NCBI GenBank assembly: GCA_016648135.1
Contig: JADDOH010000169.1
Span: 1-64,000, forward strand
DNA from: Agrypnia vestita
Taxonomy: Eukaryota > Arthropoda > Insecta > Trichoptera > Phryganeidae
Direction: 5' to 3'
Length of the DNA: 64,000 bases
Position 1 is the first letter of the stretch; each line of letters starts with the position of its first letter. Both the position numbers and the translations under genes were made by a program. The notes under the pieces are model-generated. The model saw only the letters and a list, made by a program, of their open reading frames with translations. It made no database searches and was not told the origin of the DNA. This document shows, piece by piece, positions 54,526 to 64,000 of the stretch.

Positions 54526-55040
54526 GTTACGAAATATTTTAACCACTAAAAATAATTATTTATTTGCTTTGATACGTGGGTAATTAGGTTAGGCTAGGTC
54601 GATCTCACATTGTTGGGTAAATTTGCGTTAACGAAATATTTTGACCACTAAAAATAATTATTTATTTGCTTTGATACGTGTGTAATTAGGTTAGGCTAGC
54701 TCAATCTCACATTGTTGTGTAAATTTGCGTTAACGAAATATTTTGACCACTAAAAATAATTATTTATTTGCTTTGATACGTGGGTAATTAGGTTAGGCTA
54801 GGTCGATCTCACATTGTTGGGTAAATTTGCGTTAACGAAATATTTTGACCACTAAAAATAATTATTTATTTGCTTTGATACGTGGGTAATTAGGTTAGGC
54901 TAGGTCGATCTCACATTGTTGGGTAAATTTGCGTTAACGAAATATTTTAACCACTAAAAATAATTATTTATTTGCTTTGATGCGTGGGTAATTAGGTTAG
55001 GCTAGGTCGATCTCACATTGTTGGGTAAATTTGCATTAAC
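54526..55040. repeat. Tandem repeat, five units of 102 bp
   Basis: CACTAAAAATAATTATTTAT recurs every 102 bp exactly (54,544; 54,646; 54,748; 54,850; 54,952). Units differ by a handful of bases (e.g. ATTTTAACC or ATTTTGACC, GTGGG or GTGTG). Units 1 and 5 share ATTTTAACC. A minisatellite, recent. Confidence 0.95.
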
Positions 55041-56334
55041 TTTGGGAATTCGATTACCAAGTTTCGTACTAAAACACAGGTGCCTGCGTAAGACTTCTGT
55101 ATCGCATTTAGTCTAGACGGGATAAAATATTCATCTATTTGACATTGAATACTGGCAGACAGCGTCAGGCACATTGTTTCCTCCCAAAATAATGCACACA
55201 AAAAATATAGCGCGCATATTAATTTTATCAATAACGTCTTATGAATCTTTTGTATTTTCTTAACCATAAAAAGTATTAAGAAAATAGAAACACCATACCA
55301 TATGGTCGAAAGCCTTATAAATACCCAAAGACTTCCATACCTACTTTCCCATGCATATAAATAGCTTACTCTCTGCAAGACATTTATAAAATATTAATCA
55401 CAATCCCACCGTCCTGAAATTGTGTTCTTGAAAATCTGAACCTACTAGAAATATTGTGAAAATAAAAAAAAAGAATTTAAAATTCATATAATTTTCTGGC
55501 GTATTCTAGTGTACATGTTTATAATTAGAATGAATGTCATGGACATATAATATTAAAGAGTATTGCTTCATATTTCAGTCAAAAATAGATACCAGTGGTG
55601 ATATCTATATACTGGTTCATTAGGATGACAAATTTCAACTGTAGATGGCGTTAGCGTATTAAAAGTGAAACGTGTATATAAATAAGTTCAACTTCCAAAA
55701 ATTTGCTTGACACATTAATCGTTATTTGAGATTTGTATCTGATCGTTAGGAATCATTTTTTTGCATTTCAACGGGGAACCATCGGTACCAGACAACAGTT
55801 ATGTCTCAGTTAGTAATCACCGATAAAATCAAATATGAATCTCAAATAACAATATCATGTGGAACCGGTTAAAATAACGGTTTGACCATCACTATTGGTC
55901 ACTAGTGGTAAAGTGACCACTTAAGCCAGACATATGATAGATTGTAAGTAAACACCGAAAGACTTCCATGCCTACTTCCCCATATAAAAGGCTTCGTCTC
56001 TGTGAGATAGATATCTATAAAATATATTGATACAAATTGTATCATGTTGTCCCCTAATTGTCTTAAAATGTTTTTAATTGAATGAATTTAATTTAACTTT
56101 AATTTCACACTAGGACTATCTATCAGGGGCATTAACGAGTGCTGAACTTATTTTTTTCATACACTGCCTACTAAAATCAGAAAGAAAATTGATCATTTTG
56201 GCGATTCGCGTAATGTTTTGTTCGTGTTCACTATTCATTTAAAAATAATATATTAAATTTTTTTTAACAAAGTGTCAATTTTCAACAAAACAAAAGTTTA
56301 AGTTTTTTAGAGAAATATAAAACGTGTAATATAA
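55041..56334. other. Intron sequence with repeat G scraps and a hairpin
   Basis: 55,320-55,440 (AGACTTCCATACCTACTTTC) and 55,960-56,075 (GGCTTCGTCTCTGTGAGATA) are repeat G pieces. 55,585-55,915 has inverted ends (ACCAGTGGTGATA and ACCACTAGTGACC reversed) and an inner inverted GTTATTTGAGATT, so may be an old MITE. No gene. Confidence 0.4.
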
Positions 56335-57008
56335 TGTAACGAGGCTAGAAGGAGTCGCGCACTTCTGTCAATGTGACAGTAGTTTGAAGTACAATACACA
56401 CACTATACTAACGAAGGATCTGGAATCACCTCCAACTTTTGAGTGACGTCTGCAACTTTCCAGCAAAATCTGGAAATTACGAGTACTTGCTAGTAAAGTC
56501 TGGAAAACGCGAGGAACTTATCGAAAACGCGGAAAGCGTCTCGGAATTTCGATAACAGAATTAGCTACTATAAATACGACACGTGGGAGCAAGTTTTAGA
56601 GTTATTTTCCGAACGCGGTTGACAGGCGATAACAAAGCGAAGGTAGCCGCGGGCGGCGGGCCAGTCCGGCCAAGCGAGCGGTAGCGGCAAGAAGCCAGTG
56701 GTACCAAGCGAGCGGAGATTAGACAGCGATTCTAGAAAGTTCTTACGTGGCGAGATAAACCGAAGCGAAATTAATAAGTGCGGAAATTGATGGAATATTT
56801 TCGTGAACAGCGAATAAAGTGTTAAAGATAATATAATGTGTCTATTTACAAATGATAAATTGCGAAACAGTTTAATTTAAGGAATAACTTACATTTAATA
56901 GCGATAAGTGACCTTGTACGTTAATTTAATTAATTAATCGGTATTCAATAAATCCATTATTAAGTCCCAGCGTTTCATTAATTCCTCCTGCAGCCACGAC
57001 ACGTGACA
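56335..57008 (+). mobile_element. Solo LTR, plus orientation
   Basis: 674 bp from TGTAACGAGGCTA to CGACACGTGACA with ATAA duplicated on both sides (56,331-56,334; 57,009-57,012). TATAAATA at 56,569-56,576 and AATAAA at 56,813-56,818 fit an LTR promoter and polyadenylation signal. A 4-bp duplication is compatible with Gypsy-type integration. It is the inverted relative of 35,345-35,978. No internal region or second LTR. Confidence 0.87.
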
Positions 57009-57012
57009 ATAA

Positions 57013-58956
57013 TTTAAAAAGCTCAATGTGATAAAATGCAAATTAAGATAAATGTGTTCTCCATTATGTAACCCTATTTCATTATTTACATAATTCTCTC
57101 AGTTATGCAACACTGCACAGTAAAACACATTTTTTTTAAATATCTCCGTTTGATTTGAGTGTAACTTAACACATTTATGCTGAACGTTATCCATTTAACA
57201 AAACTCAAAAATATGTCGAGAAGTCACCTAATTTCTAGTTTTGCACACTTTTTTTCTAGCAATAAAGCCATTGCCGAAATTATTAAATAAAAAAATGAAA
57301 ATTTGCTATTTTTCAAACACCAAATGAATCTATCACTTTGTAAATACATTAGTCAATGGCAGATATGTCACATCCTTGATAGTATTATTCAGACGGATGT
57401 CAGATAAATTTTATCGCTAGAGTTATTTATTATTTGAGGTCACTGCTTAATGTAATTCAATAGCCAATATAATGTAAACAAATAGGATGTACCTACAACA
57501 TCTTGGAATCGCTGTTCAAAAATGAATACTATAGGATGTTCCAGAGTCTATTGTCCAAACGCAGCTCAAGTTTGGGTGATATCACTAGCGAATAATATAT
57601 TTAGTGTCAAAGGGTTATCCTAAATTTCACGGTTTCTATGATGAATCATTCAATATAATAAAAATGGCGAATACGAATAGAAGTGCCATTGCTAAGTGTA
57701 ACTGTGCAAAATTTGGAATGGGTGACGTTCAATATTAAGCAACACTATATCCCGAACTGTACAATACAAAGTATATCAAAATTAAAGTATCCAAAGAATT
57801 AAAAAACAATGATTAAAACTTTGATTAGAGAGATGGTCGACCATTTAGTGGGACACTCATTCAAACAAAGTGACAACATGAATATCTTTTGCCAGGTAAC
57901 ATGTTATATTAAGGTAATCAAGATCGCAAGGAAACTATATACAATAATCAATTTTATTAAAACATTTTGTTTTGTGTGTCTATAATGTATTGCCTGTCTC
58001 AACCCAGAGTTTTCTAGTAAAACAGGCATCGTCAAATTAAACCTAAAATAAATGTAAATAATGTATAGCTTTGAATAAATAAATAAATAAATATAATACA
58101 CATTTATGTCGCGGGGAAGGGGTTACGTATTCTGGTGGAGGGGATTTGATTCCCGTGTTTTGAGCGAGGTCTTGAAGAGTCTCTGCTAAATTTGATTAAG
58201 ATTATTAAAATCGTGCGGAATTTAACACAGAATAGACGGAGAATCATTAAATTTTATATGTACACAGACATAAATAATATGTACTTAGATTATTATGTGA
58301 TTTTTGAGACATAAGTGATGTACCATAAATATACTCAACCTATCGATATAAATTTCGGAACACGTGTGCTGCAATAGTGCAGCTACCACGTACGTCATCA
58401 AATTATTTTATGGTTAGTAAAAAATATATATATATTTTTTTTGAACTTTAAGTTATCTACTTCAAATCTTTGACATTCAAAGAAGTGCTGATAAAAAAGT
58501 AAGTTCTATCTGCGTTGTGAAGTTTTTATTTATTAATACGTTGCCAGTGGTGTCATGAACGCAGGCTTCATATTGACTGCCCTTTCTGGGACATACTGTA
58601 CATAGGAATCCTTCGAGTTCGCTTGGAGGTACACCGATAAATTGGCTTTCTATACATGAACAAGTATTTATATATGATTTATTGTTTCCAAGCTTCGGAC
58701 AGCTAGTTGCCTTGAGGAGGAAACGTGATTATCTTTTTAAATAAGTTAATAATCGAAAATATCCATCCGCTTATATTATTTCAGGTTAGGTCCATTCAGT
58801 TGTTTGCTTTTTCACATTTTGTAAGATTTCATATGAGAAAAGCTTATTTTTACAAAATTTCTACTTAGTATTCGCAGATGGATGCACGGCGACAAAATGA
58901 TTAATTTTAAGAAACTGATAAAGTTTGTTTAAAAGCACTTTTGTACTACTTTTTTC
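57013..58956. other. Intron sequence; nothing recognised
   Basis: AT-rich. 58,130-58,200 (GGGATTTGATTCCCGTG) has a weak B-box-like string but no A box. Otherwise no repeat or gene I can assign. Confidence 0.35.
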
Positions 58957-59194
58957 TAGTTAGGTACTACTATATCTTTGTAAAGATCAATTAGTGTGAT
59001 CAAATAGTTAGGTACTACTATATCTTTGTAAAGATCAATTAGTGTGATCAAATAGTTAGGTACTACTATATCTTTGTAAAGATCAATTAGTGTGATCAAA
59101 TAGTTAGGTACTACTATATCTTTGTAAAGATCAATTAGTGTGATCAAATAGTTAGGTACTACTATATCTTTGTAAAGATCAATTAGTGTGATCG
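58957..59194. repeat. Tandem repeat, five units of 48 bp
   Basis: TAGTTAGGTACTACTATATC followed by TTTGTAAAGATCAATTAGTG and TGATCAAA, repeated with no visible change until the last two bases. Since 48 is a multiple of 3, the minus strand stays open with a 16-residue repeat; this is not a gene. Confidence 0.95.
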
Positions 59195-59432
59195 AAGCCG
59201 TTCAAGGTTCAATTAATCAAAGTATATATTTATATGTGGTTCTTCTGAACTTGTAATAGGATTTCTTTTAAATTCTATTCATGTACAAAGTATTATCCAA
59301 TTTAGATATTTTGATTATAGAAATTCAAACGGTTACAACAATTTTATTCTTATTTAATCAGTGCATGTTTGTCGCTGACAAGACTAACACGCATGTGATC
59401 AATTATTGGTGGAAGTGTAAGAATACTATAGT

Positions 59433-59462
59433 CCTGACGAAGAGACGTGTACGTCTCGAAAC
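59433..59462 (+). ncRNA. Hammerhead-like motif in Penelope-type tail
   Basis: CCTGACGAA, hairpin GAGACG-TGTA-CGTCTC, then GAAAC, followed by CGGTAGATCTAAAATCTGG and TAGTGG. CUGACGA and GAAA are intact core strings. The following 22 bases are nearly the same as in the four copies of the terminal palindrome. Confidence 0.5.
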
Positions 59463-59584
59463 CGGTAGATCTAAAATCTGGTAGTGGTTTTTACAAAGTT
59501 AACTAACAATCTGTTTTAATTTTATTCTTATCTATTTTCACATATTTTATTGATTGCAATGTCCGGGGGGAGAGGTTAAATGTG

Positions 59585-59750
59585 GGGTATAAAAGCAAAG
59601 GCAGCTATATCAAATAAAATTAATGAAGTCATCTAGGATTACTAATCTTATAATGTTCTGAATTTGATTTTATAGAAAATATGATTTTGGAAGAATACAT
59701 AAAATCTAAAATTCAGCACATTTTAAGTAATCCTCCGTGACTGTACTTGT
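59585..59750 (+). repeat. Uninterrupted relative of the repeat hosting mariner copy 3
   Basis: TATAAAAGCAAAGGCAGCTA then, about 85 bp on, ATTTTGGAAGAATACATAAA, ATCTAAAATTCAGCACATTT. The same two blocks lie at 46,262 and 48,050, separated there by mariner copy 3 and the TIR element. Confidence 0.6.
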
Positions 59751-60174
59751 TTAATTAAAAAAAAACATCATAGGTATACGTAGGCGTCGCAGGGAGTACG
59801 AGCCGCGTCGTCTAGGTTAAGTGACGTCACACGCTGGACCATCTTCTGAAAAGGAATTGATTTTGCAAAGCAACTTTAAAGTCCCATAACATTTTCATTT
59901 TTAGATATATTTTAATGATTCATTTTGATTTCAGTTTACTTAAATCTTTATGATCAATCCAAAAAATTAAAACTTCTGTATTACGTACTGTTTGGTCCTG
60001 TCTATAAAAATTTAAAAATAATGATATTTTTATTATTTCTATTTTTTATTCGTTATTTGTCGTGTCCTAGGTACTACTGTTTTGAATCTATTTTTCGTGT
60101 ATTTTTCCACTGTCATTTTCTAATAAAGTTGTTTTTGTATCGGTAAGATTTTACACATTTTGAATAGGTTTAAA
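59751..60174. other. Intron sequence; nothing recognised
   Basis: 59,780-59,845 is a small GC-richer patch containing GTGACGTCAC. The rest is AT-rich. Confidence 0.35.
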
Positions 60175-60365
60175 TAATAATTTCATAATAATAATCTTCG
60201 GCTCTACATCCCGGGGTAGGACTTGGCCTCCCCCAGGAGTAATCGCCATTCCGCCCCTATAGTGTCCACGTTCCTGCAATTGACTGTGCCTGTCTTGTTG
60301 AGGTCCCTTTTGGCACACTCCATCCATCCTTCGTCTCCCCTCTGGTCTATAGTTCAGCACTCTTT
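60175..60365 (-). pseudogene. LINE-F 3' end fragment
   Basis: The minus frame: LNYRPEGRRRMDGVCQKG, then RGHYRGGMAITPGGGQVLPR, DVEPKIIIM. It matches the common insect LINE terminus (a GRRxxGRPxxRW-like box, WRxLLGEAKxxPGM in a shifted frame). The tail is an ATT/TTA-rich run (60,170-60,200). Confidence 0.55.
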
Positions 60366-60820
60366 TAGTGCCCCGGCCACCTCATCACCTTATACTAATA
60401 CCGTAGTTAACAATAAAATTTAGGTTGTGCGCCATTGCAAATCAAATTCAGATGTCTTGCGTCATGATAGCGGTGAATTATTTCATTTCTAAGAAAATAA
60501 AAGATTGGTAAAAATATTTCACAAAAAATGCCGCCGGCAGACGAGTTCGGTTCAAAGAGTTCAACATGGTACGTTTATCGGCCAACTGGTGCCTGACAGG
60601 CTTTGTCCACTCCTCGCTGTACAGGATAATGAGCCCTGCGCCGCGGTACCCAATCCTCAAATCTGTTTGCAGTCGAAATGATAATGCATTTGTTTGTGGC
60701 TTATTCGGATCTTGAAATGATTTTGATCTTAATAAGCCGGGCTCTCAGAAGAGGCCGACAGACAGAGAAGGAATAATCCTCAGCTGTGCTGTTTAAAACA
60801 ATGCGGGGATATAATATTTA
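60366..60820. other. Intron sequence; GC-richer island
   Basis: 60,525-60,790 is GC-richer unique DNA (CCTGCGCCGCGGTACCCAAT). Candidate regulatory sequence in the intron; no coding signal. Confidence 0.4.
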
Positions 60821-60975
60821 CAGTGATGTACAAGATACCCTATACAAAGTATCTGGAATACAAAATGCAAGATACTTTAAAATCAAGTATTTCAAATACC
60901 AGATACAAATAACTTTCTGGAATAGTATCTGAAATACTAGATACAAAATACGTATCTTCGTAATACTTTTTAAAG
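60821..60975. repeat. hAT-like repeat fragment
   Basis: Begins CAGTGATGTACAAGATACCC and is full of short AGATACAAA / AAGTATCT words in both orientations, a pattern I associate with hAT-type terminal and subterminal repeats. No matching opposite end was found. Confidence 0.4.
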
Positions 60976-62819
60976 ATAAAATTCTTTTGTAAGAAAACAC
61001 ATTTTATTGAATGTAATTTATTTTTTTGTGAATTATTTACGAATAAATCGCGTCTTGACAAGATAAAATATTATATTTTTAAGGTTTTAATTGAGACTTA
61101 AGTAAAACCAGTTCTTCAAACATTTTGTCGCACATTTTTCTTCGATGAGATCTCATTATAGGTACATCATTGGAAAAAAAGTATCTAAGCAATCTTAGTT
61201 GTTTTGATACAAAAAAAAATCCGTAAATATGAAAGGTTTATCTTATCACTCTTTCATATCTTACTGTACGATTACGGATTACTTTAATGTTCAGGAATTT
61301 TTTGATAAATTAAAACTTAAAATAAACTTCATAAATTCTTACTGTCATTCCAGCTGAACATAAATGAATTTAATAGGAGGAAAGATTCAATTCAAAGTTT
61401 AGCCCGTATGATGACATAAAGGATTACCGAGAACGCCCGCATGCTCGCTCAAGCTACACTTTTTTATTTTCATCTCCGCGTAACTTCGTGGTGACTAAAA
61501 TTTTTAATATATTCGTTCTCACTGAGTGCGCAAAAGTAATCTACGATCGCCAGCGATTAATGTATTTCAAAGTTACTTGAAAATAAAATTAAGTTGTCTT
61601 TTAACCAGTGTAATAAATGCAGTGTTAATAAATTTTTGAAATCAATTTTGGAAGAACCGCTCGACCCTTTTTTGAATTTGACCCTGTAAAGTAGGGCGAA
61701 TATTTCTGGTATTCGGCAAACCGATTGACCGGTTACTTTTGCTAAATTTTATCACTGGATTATCGGTAAATAATTTTATAGATTCCGAAAATTTCGGAAA
61801 AAATTTTGTACTTTTTAATGTAGGTGTATATTTGTATTTGTATATTTTTAAAGTACGATATTATTTAAAAACACTCGAAGAACGCAGGATCGTGGAATTT
61901 TGTCCGGCATAATACAATGCGCGCACGTGCATTGGGGATCCGAGACTAACCATCAGTATATTAAATAGGTAGGTATATGGTATTTATGTGTCCCACATAA
62001 CTTTATTCAATACAACTACGATTTTCAACTATAGTCATCAGTAGTTATGAATTGTTGTTTTGTAGAAAATTGTGTTGTTTTTTAATATTGTAATACTCAA
62101 AATATTGTGAATTGTGAGGACGATAGGTTGATCTCCAGGAAGACCGAGTTCCATAGCTCCATAGATTGCTAAGATCACGAAGAGTAGAAGTTTTTGCTTA
62201 CGGATTTCGGATTTTGGAAAACGTTTTGCGTTTTAGAAGCGGAATGAAAGATGGCGCTAAGACATGATGAGCTCCCCGGCTAAGAAGAATTCTAAACAAC
62301 ACAATTAAATTATTTGTGTATACTCCCTGGTGTAAACGCTCCCAAAACGTGTTGTTTAATGTCAATTATCGAGGGCTGAGTGATAATAAGAAGCTAAATT
62401 TACCTAATGGGGTGAAATTATGCCTTCGCCTGCCACCCCTTGTTGACATTTTGAAGAAATTTGGTAAAATTCGTAGCGAGGCTTGAAATGACAACCTCCC
62501 TCCAGTACTTTATAGAATCGCGTATTATTCTATTTGGTGGCGTGTTAATAAACTATATTTGAATGAAATTCAAAATTGTTCAAACTTTAGAAAGAAACAC
62601 AACCGAACATGAAGTTTAAAGGTTAAATTCTTTATATTTCTGTAGGTACCGAATAATAAATTCTTGAAATAAAATTTTGAATAATTATACTAACAAAAGA
62701 TTGGATATAAAAAATATGGTGAAACTTTTCAAATGTTTTGATTAATTAAGAATCGTGTATTTCAAATTAAAAAAATTTAATGAAAATGATATTTTTTAAA
62801 TAAATTAAATGTAAATATT
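60976..62819. other. Intron sequence; nothing recognised
   Basis: AT-rich with no repeat or gene I can assign; 61,700-61,800 contains short inverted words (ACCGATTGACCGGTTAC). Confidence 0.35.
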
Positions 62820-63075
62820 TTTGTATGTATATTCTGAGAACACAATTACTAGATTGTCCAGAGAGGGATATTTATTAATTAAGATAAATTTTGTAATTAA
62901 TAAACCCCTGGGCCATCCTATAAAAGATTTCCATACACGTTTCTCATATAGATAGCCTCGTCCCTCGTCGGATAAATTATAGAAGTCTCACAGAGACAAA
63001 GCTAATTATATATGAGAAAAGTGGATGGAAATCTCTTATACTGAGGCTCAGGGCTTACAACCTGTATGAGCTGGC
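62820..63075. repeat. Dispersed repeat G, fold-back-like copy
   Basis: TTCTGAGAACACAATTACTA, AAAGATTTCCATACACGTTT, CTCATATAGATAGCCTCGTC, then the inverse: AATTATAGAAGTCTCACAGA, TATATGAGAAAAGTGGATGG, CTCAGGGCTTACAACCTGTA. Two arms head to head. Confidence 0.65.
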
Positions 63076-63424
63076 TCAAAATTTTAAATACATATATATT
63101 TCTAAAACGATGACAAATAAATTATTTAATCAATTAATAAATTACCAAACCAACGATACTTTAAAACGGAAGAAAATCGCACCACTTTATGGGTTTATTG
63201 TGATTATTTGGACTTGTGAGATGTCTTTTTAGTTCAATAATATTTTAAATTGAACAATATTATCTTTAATTTTACATTAAATATTTTAAAATCTGTCGCT
63301 TATTTCTCTTACAATCTTGTCAAAAAAATAAAGAACGAATCGAAATTCCTCATTTCAGCTATTTTATCAAGACACAGCGAATTTAAGACACAATACCATG
63401 CCTTAACTGAATTAATACTTACTT
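63076..63424. other. Intron sequence; nothing recognised
   Basis: AT-rich; part of an unsupported 121-codon plus frame that runs on into LINE-A antisense. Confidence 0.3.
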
Positions 63425-63840
63425 ATATACCATCACGCCATTTCCCCTTGGGGGTAAGCAGAAAGGATAGAACGCCATACTCTTCTGTCCCGATATATAA
63501 CATCATCTTCCAGTACCTGGTTAATCTGGTCTTGCCACGTCTTCCGCCTTCTCTTTTTGGCGCCGTCAAAACTTGCGTTATATATCTTTCAAATCACCTG
63601 AGCCACCATTTTTAAATTCTATTAATTATGCTTAAAATCAGCTTTAAATTCATTCCTAATATCTTCATTTTTTACTCTATCATAAATGTATTTTCACACA
63701 TACGTCTAAGGGATCTCATCTCTTCTGCATTCAGTCTATTTTCGTTCCTTTTCTGTCAGGTCTAGGCTTCACTTCTAAACATCAATTTTGGTAGCAGAAT
63801 TCCATTATGTACTACCGCTATTCTTGCCTCGGTATACAAA
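63425..63840 (-). pseudogene. LINE-A 3' end fragment
   Basis: Plus-strand landmarks CATCACGCCATTTCCCCTTG, TACTCTTCTGTCC and ATTTTTACTCTATCATAAAT are the reverse of the LINE-A C-terminus (terminal YPQG-like codons, DRVKN region). 63,715-63,790 (TCTGCATTCAGTCTATTTTC) is the antisense of the ESRLNAVEM block seen at 22,455. Middle parts are deleted. The tail is TAAGTAAG-like. Confidence 0.7.
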
Positions 63841-64000
63841 TTTCTCTTAGAAATTATTAATAATTTTATGAACAACCCAATGAATCATATTTTTGAGTTA
63901 TTTTACAAATCTTTTTTAGTGTTTAACAAGAGCACGTTATTCAAAAAATTATTACACAACTTTGAGACTTCAGATTCTACGTTATGGTCAGATCTGTCAA
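63841..64000. other. Intron sequence to window end
   Basis: AT-rich; nothing recognised. Confidence 0.3.

Larger units (their letters stand above)
42730..64000 (+). other. Intron 1 of the semaphorin gene (to window end)
   Basis: From the donor at 42,730 to the window end no sequence resembling the next semaphorin exon appears in any frame, so intron 1 is at least 21.2 kb if the exon call is right. 42,736-45,000 is AT-rich with no repeat recognised except the motif at 43,467. Mobile elements are in both orientations, including antisense transposase and RT frames. Confidence 0.55.

Noticed and set aside
54526..55040. CRISPR-like array
   Set aside because: The units are contiguous 102-bp tandem copies with no unique spacers, in an insect genome.
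58956..59147. 63-residue frame made of a 16-residue repeat
   Set aside because: Artefact of a 48-bp tandem array, which is a multiple of three.

Overview
This is a eukaryotic window, almost certainly from an insect with a large, AT-rich, repeat-packed genome. It carries three mariner elements, several families of 5'-truncated LINEs, a Penelope-like tail, tRNA-derived SINEs, many TIR/fold-back elements and solo LTRs. The only host coding sequence I recognise is a spliced exon with a CpG-island-like promoter. Nothing bacterial (operons, ribosome binding sites, CRISPR) is present. I cannot name the species or confidently the order. Repeat families are given local names (LINE-A to LINE-F, repeat G, etc.) because no database could be searched.

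Layout, left. Bases 1-2614 form a perfect inverted repeat with no spacer (each base i pairs with 2615-i), running to the window edge. Each arm holds an older, imperfect fold-back made of two Penelope-type 3' tails. From 2.6 to 41 kb I see only intergenic DNA: LINE fragments, a fold-back family ('B'), a TA-flanked MITE family ('A'), SINEs, a solo LTR, minisatellites and islands of GC-richer single-copy DNA. Mariner copy 1 (12.1-14.2 kb) is dead and was split by a PIF/Harbinger-like deletion derivative. Mariner copy 2 (33.4-34.7 kb) has an uninterrupted transposase frame.

Layout, right. A very GC-rich block (41.45-41.86 kb) lies upstream of a short signal-peptide exon (42,606 or 42,621 to 42,729) that ends at a consensus splice donor. 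Its mature start, WQDNVRPKMFVQL, looks like the N-terminus of insect transmembrane semaphorin (Sema-1a). No further semaphorin exon is visible, so if the call is right the rest of the window is first intron, at least 21.2 kb long. That intron contains mariner copy 3 (open reading frame, all catalytic residues), an abutting TIR element, a LINE with a long open RT frame, a second fold-back family ('H') with a 145-bp TTA-flanked MITE in it, tandem repeats and a second solo LTR.

How the parts relate. The host content is one gene start; everything else is mobile DNA in layers. Nesting gives relative ages: Harbinger derivative after mariner copy 1; MITE after fold-back H; mariner copy 3 plus its neighbour inside a repeat whose uninterrupted relative lies at 59.6 kb. 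The most unusual item is the terminal palindrome, which may be real or an assembly artefact.
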